This document shows positions 41,912 through 51,263 of a stretch of DNA of 64,000 nucleotides, piece by piece (the stretch's first letter is position 1; every line of letters begins with the position of its first letter). The notes under the pieces were generated by a model. That model did not search any database. It worked only from the letters and a program-made list of their open reading frames with translations, and was not told where the DNA came from. The DNA is from Amycolatopsis sp. WQ 127309 (lineage in GTDB: Bacteria; Actinomycetota; Actinomycetes; Mycobacteriales; Pseudonocardiaceae), in NCBI RefSeq assembly GCF_023023025.1, contig NZ_CP095481.1, forward strand, positions 1,488,001 to 1,552,000. The letters are read 5' to 3'. The position numbers were made by a program, and so were the translations under genes.

Positions 41912-44900
41912 GTGGCCGACGATGAAGACGAGGATTTCTTCGGTCGCGAACCGGATCCCGCCGACCTCCGGCGGCTGCTGGCCTCGCTCGATCCGGGCGA
42001 CGAGACCGGGCTGCACGTCAGGCTTCTGCTCGCCCGCCTGCTTCCGGAGGACGAGTTCGACGAAGCCATCAGACACGGCGAAGTGGCGATGGCCGGGGCC
42101 CGCGACGATCCCGCGCTGCGCTTCGAGCTCCACACCGAACTCCCGTTCCGGTACGAGGAGCGCTGGGAGGCGAACGGTGATCCCGCCGATCTCACCCGGG
42201 CGATCGATCACCTCAGCGAGATCGCGCCGTTCCTCGAATGGGCACCCCTGCTCACCATGCTCGGCCGGCTGCTGCTCACGCGCAACGAGGACGAACGGTC
42301 CCAGGGCGACGTCGAGGCGGCGGTCAAGTGGCTGCGAATCGCCCGGGCCAAGCCCGGCGCCGATCACGCGACGCAGGCATTCCTCGGCATCGGGCTGGAG
42401 CTGCACGACGAGGGCGAACGGGAAGCGTTGCCCCTGCTGCGAGACGTGCTCCAGAGCGAGGAGCTCGCTGAGCCGTTGCTCGACCTCGTGACCCACCGCC
42501 TCTCGCGCCTGCATTTCAATCAGCACGTCACGAGCCCCGCGAGCCTGGCCAAGCTCTCGCAGCTGGACACCGCCATCGCGCACGCACGCAGTGGTGATCT
42601 GGACGCCTCGGACCAGGCCTTCGATCTCGCTCACATGCTCAGCCTGCGCTTCGCGATATCCGCGGACGACCAGGACCGCCGAGATGCGATCGGCACCCTG
42701 GAACGCGTACTGGCCAACGGGCCGCCCGAATCCGGGGCGGAGCTGTGCGCCGAAGAACTGAGCGAGCTCTACGTGACGTTCTGCCGGGACGGCGAACCGC
42801 AAGAAATGGCCACGGCGATCGGCAAGCTCGAAGCGCTGAAGGACCGGATGCGGGACGAAAGCCTGCTTGTGCGGCTCGCCTTGGCGGAGGCCTACAGCCT
42901 GCGCCGCTCCCGGCCGCAGAACGACGTCGGACGGCTGATCGAACTGCTGGACGAGCTGCCGATCACCGAGCAGTTCGTCCAGTCGTGGCGAGCGCTCGCC
43001 CGCGCGGAGCTGGCACTTGACGGGCCGTGCGCCGACGACGAGACGGCCCGGGTGGCGGAGCGGATGTGGGCGGCCGCGCGGGCGGACGTGGCGGACCACA
43101 AGACGTTGCTGACCCTGCTCGTGGCAGGCGCCCACGTCCTCGCTCGACGCCACGGGCTGCGCGCCTTCGGCTGGTCGCCGCTGGGCGCGATGGCTGACTT
43201 CGACGCAGTCACCGGCACCCGCGAACTGGCTCTCCTGCGCGGCTGGCATGAAGCACTGCCCGCCGGAACGGCGGGCCGCGAGGAACTCCGGACGTCGGTC
43301 GTGTTGTTCCGGTCGCACCTGCGCGGCGAGGTTCCGGGCCCGGACGCGACCGAAGAACTGGAAGAACAGCAAGTGATCATCGAGGAGTTGTCCGGGGCTG
43401 CCGCCCGCTTGCGATCGGACGATCCGCTGCGGTTGCCTCTGCGCCTTCAACTAGCACTGCAGCGCATGAACCGTACGGCCGTGCTGGGTGATCCTCCCGG
43501 GCTCGAGAAGGTCCTGAGAAGCTTGGAAAAGCTGCTGACCGATTGTCCCGCCGGTCATCCGCTGAACCCGCTCACCAAGATCCTTCTCGGGACAGCGCTG
43601 CTCCACCGGCACAACCAGTTCGAGCAGCCGGTCGACCTCCACGGAGTCCGGGAGCTGCTGCTGACCGCCGACCCGGGAAACCAGCTCGACGAACCGATCT
43701 GGGCGCTGGCGCGCTTCGCGCTCGCTCGCACCGAAGTCCTGCTCGGCGCCGAGAACCGCGACCACGACATGGTCAACAGCGGCGTCCTCCGGCACCAGGA
43801 GATGCTCGATCGGCTCCCGCTCGGCGACAGTGTCCGCCACGACGCCGTCTGCGGCCTCGCGTGGAGCCTGCTCATGCGCTACCTGACGGTCGGGGACACG
43901 GCGGACCTTCGTGCGGCCGCCGAGCACCTGCGGGACGTGGGCGGCAGGCCACGGTCCGCGAACGCCCTGTACGAGCTCCACGACCTCGAGAAGCTGGAAA
44001 CGATGATCGGTCTCCTCGGCGGCACCGGCCCCGTGCGGCACGATGAGATCGACCTCGGCAAGCTGTTGTCGGACGACTTTGCTGCCGCCGCCGACGCCGC
44101 CGCCTCGCTGATCAAGCTTCGCGAGTTCACCGTGGGTTTCGGTCCCTACCCGGCCGCCTTCGGCGTGTTCTTGGACCTCCTCGAGAACACCAGAACGGGG
44201 AACCAGCCAGGTATCCTCGACGCGGCGCAGAAGCTCAGGGCCGTGGCAGGCGAGGATGCCGTCGAATGGCAGACCGGCGTCGTCATGACCACGATGGCGA
44301 GCCTGGCGTGCCTGACGGTCTACCGGGTGAGCGGTGATCCGGCCGCACTCGATGACGCGATCGGCCTGGTGGAGAAGAGCCTCGCTGACGGGCTGCTCGA
44401 TCTTCCGGTCGCACTCGGCAGGATCGAGCCCCTGATCGAGGCGTGGTGGCTCCGGGGCACCGAGGCCGATCTCGAGGCCGCTGTCACCACCGGTTGCCTG
44501 GTCCTCCGGAGGTACGCGCGGCAGATCCTGATCCAGCGCGACCTCGCGGAGTGCGCCTCGCTCGCCGCGTCGGCGGCCGCGACAGCGGTCGGCTGGGCCC
44601 GGCGCTGCCTCGAGCGGGACAGGCCACAACCCGCGTTCGCGATGCTCGAGATCGGCCGCACTCTGCGCCTGCACGCCGCCACGAACCTGCCCGCGGTCCT
44701 GCGTGAACGCGTCACGCCCGCGGTCACGCGGGCCGTTCCGGCGAACGCCCTCACCGGCGCCGAGATGTCGGCGATCGCCGGAGGCCGAGTCGCCATCCCC
44801 GACGACCTGCGCCGGCGAGCCCTTGATTCGATCGCCCCGGAGGACGTCGGCCAGTGGCCACCTCAGCCGGTCGCCGGTGAGGTGGCAGGTGTACTGCGAG

Positions 44901-45922
44901 AACTGGGACTCGACTTCCTCGTCTACCTGGTGCCGGGTGGGAACAACACCGCCGGGCACGCCGTCCACCTTTCGCGTACCGGCGAGCTGGGGCGCCTCGA
45001 ACTACCGGACCTCGGGCCGCCGGAACAAGCCCCGACGGACATCAACGCCTCCTGTGAGTGGGCATGGCGAACGACCATGGGCCGGCTGAGCGAGCACCTT
45101 TGCGATGCGCGCCGCATCGCGCTCATCCCGTGCGGAAGCCTCGACCGCATTCCCTGGCACGCGGCCCGCGAGCCCGGCGGAGGGCAGTTCCTCCCCGAGC
45201 GGCTCCAAGTGACCTACGCGGCGTCCGCCCACCAGCTCGGCGAAGTGGCTCGCCGTCCGGTGCTCCCGGCCGAGGCCGGTATGACTTTCGTGGCGGACGG
45301 GGACGACGCCGGAATCGGCGGACAGGAGGCGCGCTACCTCGCGGCTCTCCACCCGCAGGGCCGGTTCTTCGGCCACAGCTCCTGGCCCGGGGCGGTTGCC
45401 GTTTCCCGTGAGGTCCTGATCGACGTGCTGCTGGGCGATCGTCGTCCGGCGGTACTCCACCTGGCCAGCCACGCGGTGGCGGAGCCCGACCCGGTCAACG
45501 CCCGCATCGGCACCGGCGAGGCGGCGATGTCGGTCCTGGAACTGCTCAACCCGGCTGTCCCGCGCTCCGAACGGACACCGGGCGGGCTGGTGGTGACCGC
45601 GGCTTGCGAGACCGATCTCGGCGGTGACTCCGACGAGGGGCTTTCCATTGCCACCGCATTGCTCGCCACCGGCGCGTCGTCGGTGATCGGTACAAAATGG
45701 CGGGTCTCGACCCACCAGACGGCTGTGCTGATGTGCTACTTCCACCACGAGCTGCAGCTCGGCCGCAGTCCGTCGGAGGCGCTGCTCGCAATGCAGCTCT
45801 GGGCCATCGATCCCCACCGGCCTCCGCTCGCGGGGCTGCCCACCGAACTCACCGTGACCGCCACCTCAGCGGCGCTGTCCGATCCCCGGTACTGGGCCGC
45901 GTTCACCCATCACGGCCGCTGA
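41912..45922 (+). CDS. CHAT-domain protease with long helical-repeat region
   Basis: 1336 residues. About 950 residues of TPR-like helices precede a C-terminal CHAT (caspase HetF-associated with TPRs) domain from about 1000. The predicted catalytic dyad is H1187 (LHLASHAV) and C1232 (VTAACETDL), followed by the family motifs ASSVIGTKW and DPRYWAAFTHHG. CHAT proteases act as caspase-like effectors in bacterial cell-death and anti-phage systems. GTG 41912 is chosen because GGAGG lies about six bases before it. The gene is divergent from the RES-TIR/antitoxin pair across a shared palindrome, so both could be regulated together. Confidence 0.9.
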   Translation: MADDEDEDFFGREPDPADLRRLLASLDPGDETGLHVRLLLARLLPEDEFDEAIRHGEVAMAGARDDPALRFELHTELPFRYEERWEANGDPADLTRAIDHLSEIAPFLEWAPLLTMLGRLLLTRNEDERSQGDVEAAVKWLRIARAKPGADHATQAFLGIGLELHDEGEREALPLLRDVLQSEELAEPLLDLVTHRLSRLHFNQHVTSPASLAKLSQLDTAIAHARSGDLDASDQAFDLAHMLSLRFAISADDQDRRDAIGTLERVLANGPPESGAELCAEELSELYVTFCRDGEPQEMATAIGKLEALKDRMRDESLLVRLALAEAYSLRRSRPQNDVGRLIELLDELPITEQFVQSWRALARAELALDGPCADDETARVAERMWAAARADVADHKTLLTLLVAGAHVLARRHGLRAFGWSPLGAMADFDAVTGTRELALLRGWHEALPAGTAGREELRTSVVLFRSHLRGEVPGPDATEELEEQQVIIEELSGAAARLRSDDPLRLPLRLQLALQRMNRTAVLGDPPGLEKVLRSLEKLLTDCPAGHPLNPLTKILLGTALLHRHNQFEQPVDLHGVRELLLTADPGNQLDEPIWALARFALARTEVLLGAENRDHDMVNSGVLRHQEMLDRLPLGDSVRHDAVCGLAWSLLMRYLTVGDTADLRAAAEHLRDVGGRPRSANALYELHDLEKLETMIGLLGGTGPVRHDEIDLGKLLSDDFAAAADAAASLIKLREFTVGFGPYPAAFGVFLDLLENTRTGNQPGILDAAQKLRAVAGEDAVEWQTGVVMTTMASLACLTVYRVSGDPAALDDAIGLVEKSLADGLLDLPVALGRIEPLIEAWWLRGTEADLEAAVTTGCLVLRRYARQILIQRDLAECASLAASAAATAVGWARRCLERDRPQPAFAMLEIGRTLRLHAATNLPAVLRERVTPAVTRAVPANALTGAEMSAIAGGRVAIPDDLRRRALDSIAPEDVGQWPPQPVAGEVAGVLRELGLDFLVYLVPGGNNTAGHAVHLSRTGELGRLELPDLGPPEQAPTDINASCEWAWRTTMGRLSEHLCDARRIALIPCGSLDRIPWHAAREPGGGQFLPERLQVTYAASAHQLGEVARRPVLPAEAGMTFVADGDDAGIGGQEARYLAALHPQGRFFGHSSWPGAVAVSREVLIDVLLGDRRPAVLHLASHAVAEPDPVNARIGTGEAAMSVLELLNPAVPRSERTPGGLVVTAACETDLGGDSDEGLSIATALLATGASSVIGTKWRVSTHQTAVLMCYFHHELQLGRSPSEALLAMQLWAIDPHRPPLAGLPTELTVTATSAALSDPRYWAAFTHHGR

Positions 45923-45930
45923 TCCTTCGA

Positions 45931-47142
45931 TCATCGTTTGAGCACGGCGAGACCGTCCGCCACCAAGACGCCGTTGTGGAGGACTGTTCGGTCCTTGCCT
46001 CGGTCCATCACCGCGCTTGTCGGGGTCTCTCCGTCCACCAGGACCAAGTCTGCGCGGTCGCCCACTACCAGGCCTGGGCGGTCGTCGAGACCCGTCAAGC
46101 GGGGGACGTCGTGGCTCAGGATTGATGCTCCGCCCATCGTCGCCACCGCCAGAGCCAGCTCGATGTGCGAGTCGCGGCGGAAGCCTCGGGTGAAGGCCAG
46201 CTGCCAGGTTCGGTCCAGTAGGTCGCAGTTGCCGTAGGGGCTCCAGTAATCCCGCTGGCCGTCCTCGCCCAAGCCGATGCGGACGCCTGAGGCGACCAGG
46301 TCCAGCAGGGGTAGCTGGCCCGAGGCAGAAGGGGCGACTGTGGTCATCGCTATGTCGAGTGAAGCGAAGTCGTCGATCACCCTGCGGCTTACCGACTCCG
46401 AGATCGAGCCCAGGTCGTACGCGTGGGACATCGTCACCCTGCCCCGCATGTCCAGCGCCCGGACGCGCTCGATCACCAGGTCCGTCGAGAACAGGCCCAG
46501 GTGGCCCGGCTCGTGCAGGTGGATGTCGATCTCGGCTTGGTGCTTCTCGGCCAGGGCGAAGACCGCGTCCAGGTGTCCTTTCGGGTCGCGGTCCAGCGTG
46601 CACGGGTCGATGCCGCCGATGACCGTTGCGCCGGAGCGCATTGCCGCGTCCAGGAGGTCCAGCGTGCCCGGCTCGCGGAGGATGCCTGCCTGGGCGAATG
46701 CCATTACCTGGACCTCGGCCTGGTCCGCGTACATCTCGCGGGCGGCCAGGACCGCGTCCAGCTTCTCCAGGCGGCAGTCGACGTCCACCTGGGCGTAGCT
46801 GCGGACTCGGGTCGTACCCAACCCGATCATCCGCTCCAGGGTTCCGGCCACTCGCTCCGGTAGCGGGACCTCCGCTGTCCGCCAGTTCTCACGGTCGTTC
46901 GTCATCATCGCGACCACTCCCGGGCCGCCCGTGTGGGGGCGGAACGGGAGGCCGATGCGCGTCGAATCCAGGTGGACGTGGACGTCGCTGAACGACGGGA
47001 ACAGCAGGCGGCCTCGGCCCTCGAGCGAAGGAGACGCCGAAGGAGCGTGGGGGCGGATTGCCGTGATCCGGTCGCCGTCCAGTTCGACGTCGCTGCGCTC
47101 GCCGCCCCAGGGGCGGACGTCACTGATCAACACCGGAGACAC
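45931..47142 (-). CDS. Amidohydrolase, cytosine-deaminase-like
   Basis: About 403 residues. A composite beta-domain at both ends encloses a TIM-barrel metal-dependent hydrolase. Metal-site motifs are DVHVHLD, the helix HLHEPGH, TMSHAYDLG and IGLGEDGQRDYW, an Asp that would be catalytic. The pattern fits the cytosine/isoguanine deaminase and related amidohydrolases; the substrate is not certain. GTG 47142 starts one base after the stop of the HbpS-like gene, so the two are coupled. It ends 8 bp from the convergent CHAT gene, with no terminator between. Confidence 0.85.
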   Translation of the reverse strand: MSPVLISDVRPWGGERSDVELDGDRITAIRPHAPSASPSLEGRGRLLFPSFSDVHVHLDSTRIGLPFRPHTGGPGVVAMMTNDRENWRTAEVPLPERVAGTLERMIGLGTTRVRSYAQVDVDCRLEKLDAVLAAREMYADQAEVQVMAFAQAGILREPGTLDLLDAAMRSGATVIGGIDPCTLDRDPKGHLDAVFALAEKHQAEIDIHLHEPGHLGLFSTDLVIERVRALDMRGRVTMSHAYDLGSISESVSRRVIDDFASLDIAMTTVAPSASGQLPLLDLVASGVRIGLGEDGQRDYWSPYGNCDLLDRTWQLAFTRGFRRDSHIELALAVATMGGASILSHDVPRLTGLDDRPGLVVGDRADLVLVDGETPTSAVMDRGKDRTVLHNGVLVADGLAVLKR

Positions 47143-47143
47143 G

Positions 47144-47644
47144 TTACTTGCCCAGCGCGTCCACGCCGGCCTGGGCGAACGTCTCGTCCTGGGCACCCGA
47201 CGGCGCTCCCGCGACGCCGACCGCGGCGATCGGGGTGGCGCCCGCGGTCACCGGGACCGCGCCGGCCAGGAACAGGGTGCCTTCGATGTCCTTCAACGTC
47301 GGGGTCTGCTGCAGGCGGCCCACCAGCTCGGACGTCTTCGCGTTCCACGAGACCGCCGTGAACGCCTTCTGCTGCGCCGAGCTGTAGGACTGCGGGCCCG
47401 CGCCGTCGCCGCGCAGGGTCAGGACCGTGTTGCCGTCGCGGTCCACCACCGCCACCGACACGTGCTGGCCGGCCTTGGTCGCGGCGTTCAGTGCGGCCTG
47501 GGCGGCCTTCTGCGCGGAAGCGATCGTCAAGTGTGACGTCTGGACGAGGCCGGTGGCCGGAGCCGCGGTGGCCGACACCGCGCCGACCGTCGTGACGGCG
47601 AGTGCGGCGACAGCGGCGGCGATGCGGGTGCGGGTCGAGATCAT
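47144..47644 (-). CDS. Secreted HbpS/GlcG-family heme-binding sensor protein
   Basis: 166 residues. A signal peptide (about 1-28, cut near ATAAP) precedes a GlcG/HbpS (DUF336) domain with ASAQKAAQAALNAA, VAVVDRDGNTVL, SSAQQKAFTAVSW and the GAVPVTAGATPIAAVGVAGA loop. In Streptomyces reticuli HbpS is an external heme-binding oligomer that modulates the kinase SenS. Here a SenS/SenR-like pair is encoded divergently 175 bp away, which repeats that arrangement and supports the same redox/heme-sensing role. Confidence 0.9.
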   Translation of the reverse strand: MISTRTRIAAAVAALAVTTVGAVSATAAPATGLVQTSHLTIASAQKAAQAALNAATKAGQHVSVAVVDRDGNTVLTLRGDGAGPQSYSSAQQKAFTAVSWNAKTSELVGRLQQTPTLKDIEGTLFLAGAVPVTAGATPIAAVGVAGAPSGAQDETFAQAGVDALGK

Positions 47645-47819
47645 GGTGCGCTCCTCGGGATCGTGGGGTTCGATGACTCCAGCTTCAGCCCGCCATGACC
47701 TCGACGCGGTCGACGCGTCGGCGACGTTTCCCGCGTCGACCGGCCGACGTCCGGGTCAGCCGATCGGCTGATGCGCGGGCACCGGGCCCGGTTGACGCTG
47801 AGAGCGGAGGGGAGCGAAC

Positions 47820-48920
47820 ATGACGACAGCCGACTCCGACGCGCGGTGGCTCGCCGCGGTCATGCACTCGGCGTTCTTGCTGCTGGTGCTCGCCTCCGCG
47901 GTCCGGTTCCTGACGCGCCACGACGGCACCCCGCTGGCGCCCTGGGTGATCGCGCTGACCGCGGCCCTCGTCCTCGCGTACGGCGTCGGGCTGCTGAAGC
48001 CCGGCCTCGTCTGGCTGATCGTCGTCCTGGTGTTCTGGGTGGTGCTGGTGGTGCTCGCGCCCAGCTTCGCGTGGTCGGCGATCCCGCTGTTCGTCACGGG
48101 CCTGCGCACGCTGCCGACCGGCCCGGCCGTCGCCCTGGTCGCCGTGGTCACGGCGCTCGTGGTCGTCTCGCAGAACCGGCTGGCCGACGGCTTCGACCCG
48201 AACCTCACCATCGTGCCGATCGCCATCGCCCTGGTCACGACCGCGGTGATCACCTTCATGCGGCGGCAAACCGAGCGGCTGCGCGAGTCCGAACGAAACA
48301 CCGGGGTGCTGGCCGAGCGGCACCGGGTGTCCCGCGAGATCCACGACGCCCTCGCGCAGGGGCTGTCCAGCCAGGCGATGCTGCTGCAGGCCGCCGACCA
48401 GGCCTGGGCCCGGCCCGAGCTGGCGCGCGAGCACCTGCGTTCCGCGCTGCGCGTCGGCGCCGGCAACCTGTCGGAAGCGCGCCGGCTCGTGCAGGACCTC
48501 GCGCCCGCCGACCTCGCCGACGCCACGCTCGAAGACGCGCTCCACGCCGTCGCCGATCGGCAGACGAGGGCCGGGCTGCCCGCCGAGGTCCGCGTCGACG
48601 GCGCCGAGCGGCCGCTGCCCGAGCGCGTCCAGTCCGCTTTGGTCCGCATCGCCCAGGGCGCGCTGGCCAACGCGCTCGAGCACGCGCGAGCCGGCCGCGC
48701 CGTCGTCACGCTCACCTACCTCGACGACCAGGTCGTGCTCGACGTCGCCGACGACGGACGGGGTTTTGCTGCCCGAGAAACAGAACCCGGCGAACGCGGC
48801 CACGGCCTGCCGGCCATGCGAGCCCGGGCTCAGCAACTCGGTGGCCGGCTGACCGTCGAATCAGCCCCCGGCCAGGGCACCGTCATCTCGGCTGCGATCC
48901 CGTTGGAGACTGCCCCATGA
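47820..48920 (+). CDS. Histidine kinase, NarL-class (SenS-like)
   Basis: 366 residues. About five membrane helices fill the first 148 residues. The HisKA_3 dimerisation domain has phospho-acceptor H175 (VSREIHDALAQGLSSQ), and a HATPase domain follows (NALEHARAG, VADDGRGF, GHGLPAMRARAQQLGG). The topology and linkage to an hbpS homologue match SenS, which senses redox stress and heme through HbpS. ATG 47820 has GGAGGGGAG upstream. The stop overlaps the start of the response regulator gene. Confidence 0.9.
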   Translation: MTTADSDARWLAAVMHSAFLLLVLASAVRFLTRHDGTPLAPWVIALTAALVLAYGVGLLKPGLVWLIVVLVFWVVLVVLAPSFAWSAIPLFVTGLRTLPTGPAVALVAVVTALVVVSQNRLADGFDPNLTIVPIAIALVTTAVITFMRRQTERLRESERNTGVLAERHRVSREIHDALAQGLSSQAMLLQAADQAWARPELAREHLRSALRVGAGNLSEARRLVQDLAPADLADATLEDALHAVADRQTRAGLPAEVRVDGAERPLPERVQSALVRIAQGALANALEHARAGRAVVTLTYLDDQVVLDVADDGRGFAARETEPGERGHGLPAMRARAQQLGGRLTVESAPGQGTVISAAIPLETAP

Positions 48921-49540
48921 GTATTCGCGTGCTGGTGTGCGACGACCACGCCGTCGTGCGGGCCGGGCTGCGCGCCCTGCTGTCGGGCGCGGACGGCATC
49001 GAGGTCGTCGCGGAGACGGCGAGCGGGGAGGAAGCCGTCGCGACCGCGGCCACCGTGCGCCCGGACGTCGTCCTGATGGATCTGCAGCTGGGCGCCGGCA
49101 TCGACGGGATCGAGGCGACGCGGCGGATCCTCGCCGATCCCGGCGCGCCCCGGATCCTGGTCCTGACCACGTATGACACCGACGCGGACATCACCCGCGC
49201 CATCGCCGCGGGCGCCACCGGGTACCTGCTGAAAGCCGGGTCCGCCAACGAGCTGTACGCGGCGATCGAGGCGGCCGCGGCCGGGCGCACCGCGGTGTCC
49301 CCGCCGGTCGCCGACCGGATGATGGCGCAGCTGCGCACGCCGCGGCCGTCGCTCACCGATCGCGAGCGGGACATCCTCCGTCAGCTCGCGCAGGGGCTGG
49401 GCAACCGCGAGATCGCCCGCGCGCTGTTCATCAGCGAGGCCACGGTCAAGACCCACCTGAGCCGGATCTACGGCAAGCTCGCCGTCGACACCCGGGCCGG
49501 CGCCGTCGCGGTGGCGAAGGAACAACGACTTCTGGACTGA
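48917..49540 (+). CDS. LuxR-type response regulator (SenR-like)
   Basis: 207 residues. The receiver domain shows D9-D10, phospho-acceptor D55 (VVLMDLQLG), Thr in VLTTYDTD and Lys in YLLKAGS. The LuxR helix-turn-helix is at about 145-203 (LTDRERDILRQLAQGLGNRE, EATVKTHLSRIYGKL). It is coupled to the kinase gene by ATGA. In the Streptomyces system the regulator controls hbpS and redox genes; the divergent spacer here would hold its sites. It is convergent, with 4 bp between stops, to the next gene. Confidence 0.92.
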   Translation: MSIRVLVCDDHAVVRAGLRALLSGADGIEVVAETASGEEAVATAATVRPDVVLMDLQLGAGIDGIEATRRILADPGAPRILVLTTYDTDADITRAIAAGATGYLLKAGSANELYAAIEAAAAGRTAVSPPVADRMMAQLRTPRPSLTDRERDILRQLAQGLGNREIARALFISEATVKTHLSRIYGKLAVDTRAGAVAVAKEQRLLD

Positions 49541-49544
49541 CCGC

Positions 49545-50477
49545 TCACGGCTCGTCGTCCCACCTCGCGCCGTACGCGAGCCCCGGAGTCAGCCCCCGGA
49601 ACCGCAGGTGGACCTCCCCCGCCGAGTCGACCGGGTGACGGCGGCCGCTGTACGCCGGGTCTGAGGCGTCTCGCTGGAATGCGCCCTCCAAGGTGCGGAC
49701 CTCGCGCGGGTGCTCCAGTCCGAAGCGGACGCGCAGGTCGAACGAGTCGCACAGGTGCCGGGGCACGCACACCATGTACGGCCTCAGCGCCGCCGCCGAC
49801 GGCAGGCGGAACAGGGCCGCGACTTCCCACGACTCGCCCCGGGCCAGCGGGCGGGGCAGTTCCAGGCCGTAGCCCCAGCGGTCGCTCGCCTCCATCCCGC
49901 GGTCCACCAGCGTGCCGCCGTACAACACCGTCACCGTCAGGTCCTGACGGCCGGCGGGCAACGACACCGCCAGGTCCAGCGAACGCAAGCCGTCCTGGTC
50001 GGCGACGATCCGGCGTTGCTCCAGGATCTCCGGCTGCGGCTGGTCGAGGACCATCGCCACCGTCAGCGACGTCGAGTGCCAGCGGTCGGCCGGGGACGCG
50101 GCCGGCGCGGCCGAAGCTCCGGTGGCCAGCTCGGCCAGCAGCTCGATGGCCTCGTCCACGCGACGGCGGACCGTCCGCGGGTCGCGGTCGACGCGCATCG
50201 CCGCCCACTTCACCCGGTCCTGGTACAGCGGCTGGCGGGCCTCCGCGCAGATCGCGAAGGCCGCCAACGCCGCCAGCCGCAGGTCCTCCGGCAGGTGTTC
50301 GGCCAGTTCGGACAGGCGGCCGGCCACCTTCTGGCGGACCGTCGCCAGGCCGTCCTCTTCGGTCACTTCGCAGGCCGACCGCAGCACCGGGCCCACCCGC
50401 TCCTCGAGCCTGCCCAGCAAGCCGCGTCCCTTGCGCAGGGTTTTCAGCTCCTGGACCAGTTCTGCGCGCCCTCTCAC
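49545..50477 (-). CDS. Unknown protein coupled to a vWA gene
   Basis: 310 residues, no signal or membrane segment. The first 130 residues are helical, basic and HTH-like in feel (DRVKWAAMRVDRDPRTVRRR). From about 140 a beta-rich domain follows (SLTVAMVLDQPQPEILEQRR, LTVTVLYGGTLVDRG, RFGLEHPREVRTLEGAF). I do not recognise the family. Its ATG lies inside the stop of the vWA gene upstream, so the two form a unit, next to a SARP/NB-ARC regulator on the other strand. Confidence 0.72.
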   Translation of the reverse strand: MRGRAELVQELKTLRKGRGLLGRLEERVGPVLRSACEVTEEDGLATVRQKVAGRLSELAEHLPEDLRLAALAAFAICAEARQPLYQDRVKWAAMRVDRDPRTVRRRVDEAIELLAELATGASAAPAASPADRWHSTSLTVAMVLDQPQPEILEQRRIVADQDGLRSLDLAVSLPAGRQDLTVTVLYGGTLVDRGMEASDRWGYGLELPRPLARGESWEVAALFRLPSAAALRPYMVCVPRHLCDSFDLRVRFGLEHPREVRTLEGAFQRDASDPAYSGRRHPVDSAGEVHLRFRGLTPGLAYGARWDDEP

Positions 50478-51115
50478 AGCCGGTCTCCTTCAGTGCGTTT
50501 CCATGACGTCTCCTTTCTGGACAGGATGCGATCGGCCGGTGGACGGGAAGTGGACAGAACGTGCATCACCGAGGCGATCAACGCCGTGCCCACGCGGACG
50601 CCGTCGCGGCCGAAGTACGTGCGGAACTCCCCGATCCGGCCGAGCGCGTCCTCGTCCGCGTCGCCGACGCCGAACGCCACCACCCGGGGCCGGCGCGCCC
50701 ACGCCGGATCGGTCAGCGAAGCGAACGCCGCCGGCCAGGTCACCGGGTCCGTCGGCTGGCCGTCGGACAGGAAGAACACCACCGGGCGGTGCACCTGCAG
50801 CCGGTGCTTCTCCAGCCCGCCGACGTCCCCGTCGATGGCCTCGCGCAGGAACGTGAACGCCGGTCCGAAGTTGGTGCCGGCCCCCGCCCGCGGCGCGGGC
50901 AGCTCGGCGAGGTCGTCCATCGGGAGCAGCGGCTGCACCACGTGCGGGGTCTCCCCGAACCCGATCACGCTGCAGAGGATCCGGCCGGTGACCGACGCGT
51001 CGGCGTCCACCGCGCCGCGGAACTCCCGCAGCCCGGTGTTCAGCTCGTCGAGGTGATCCGCCATCGAAAGCGACACATCGCAAGCGACGTAGCACGGCAA
51101 CACGTCGGACCCCAT
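50474..51115 (-). CDS. TerY-type vWA-domain protein, second copy
   Basis: 213 residues, cytosolic. MIDAS residues are D13-x-S15-x-S17 (ACDVSLSM), Thr in GAGTNFGPAF and Asp in FFLSDGQPTD. It resembles the vWA of operon B but has no phosphatase or kinase next to it; an unknown protein is coupled instead. ATG 51115 is preferred over 51145 because GGGAG precedes it at good spacing. It is divergent from the SARP regulator gene, about 150 bp away. Confidence 0.88.
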   Translation of the reverse strand: MGSDVLPCYVACDVSLSMADHLDELNTGLREFRGAVDADASVTGRILCSVIGFGETPHVVQPLLPMDDLAELPAPRAGAGTNFGPAFTFLREAIDGDVGGLEKHRLQVHRPVVFFLSDGQPTDPVTWPAAFASLTDPAWARRPRVVAFGVGDADEDALGRIGEFRTYFGRDGVRVGTALIASVMHVLSTSRPPADRILSRKETSWKRTEGDRL

Positions 51116-51263
51116 ACCGGTTTCTCCCTCACGCCCCTGGTTCACCGGCGCAGCCTGGCAAGGCCGTGTGTATCGAACGTGCAGGAAATGCGGATTTTCG
51201 AAACCCTTTCGGCCGATTGCGCGATGTCATTTGCGGACAGCAAGCTGGCGCCGGGGAGGCCGC

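Noticed and set aside
41864..43450. Long minus-strand frames opposite the CHAT gene
   Set aside because: No recognisable domain and antisense-type composition; the plus-strand CHAT protein is motif-supported at its end and well started.
51168..51263. Upstream extension of the SARP regulator
   Set aside because: No ribosome-binding site and a cysteine/arginine-rich sequence outside the family; GTG 51264 has GGGGAGG and gives the standard N-terminus.
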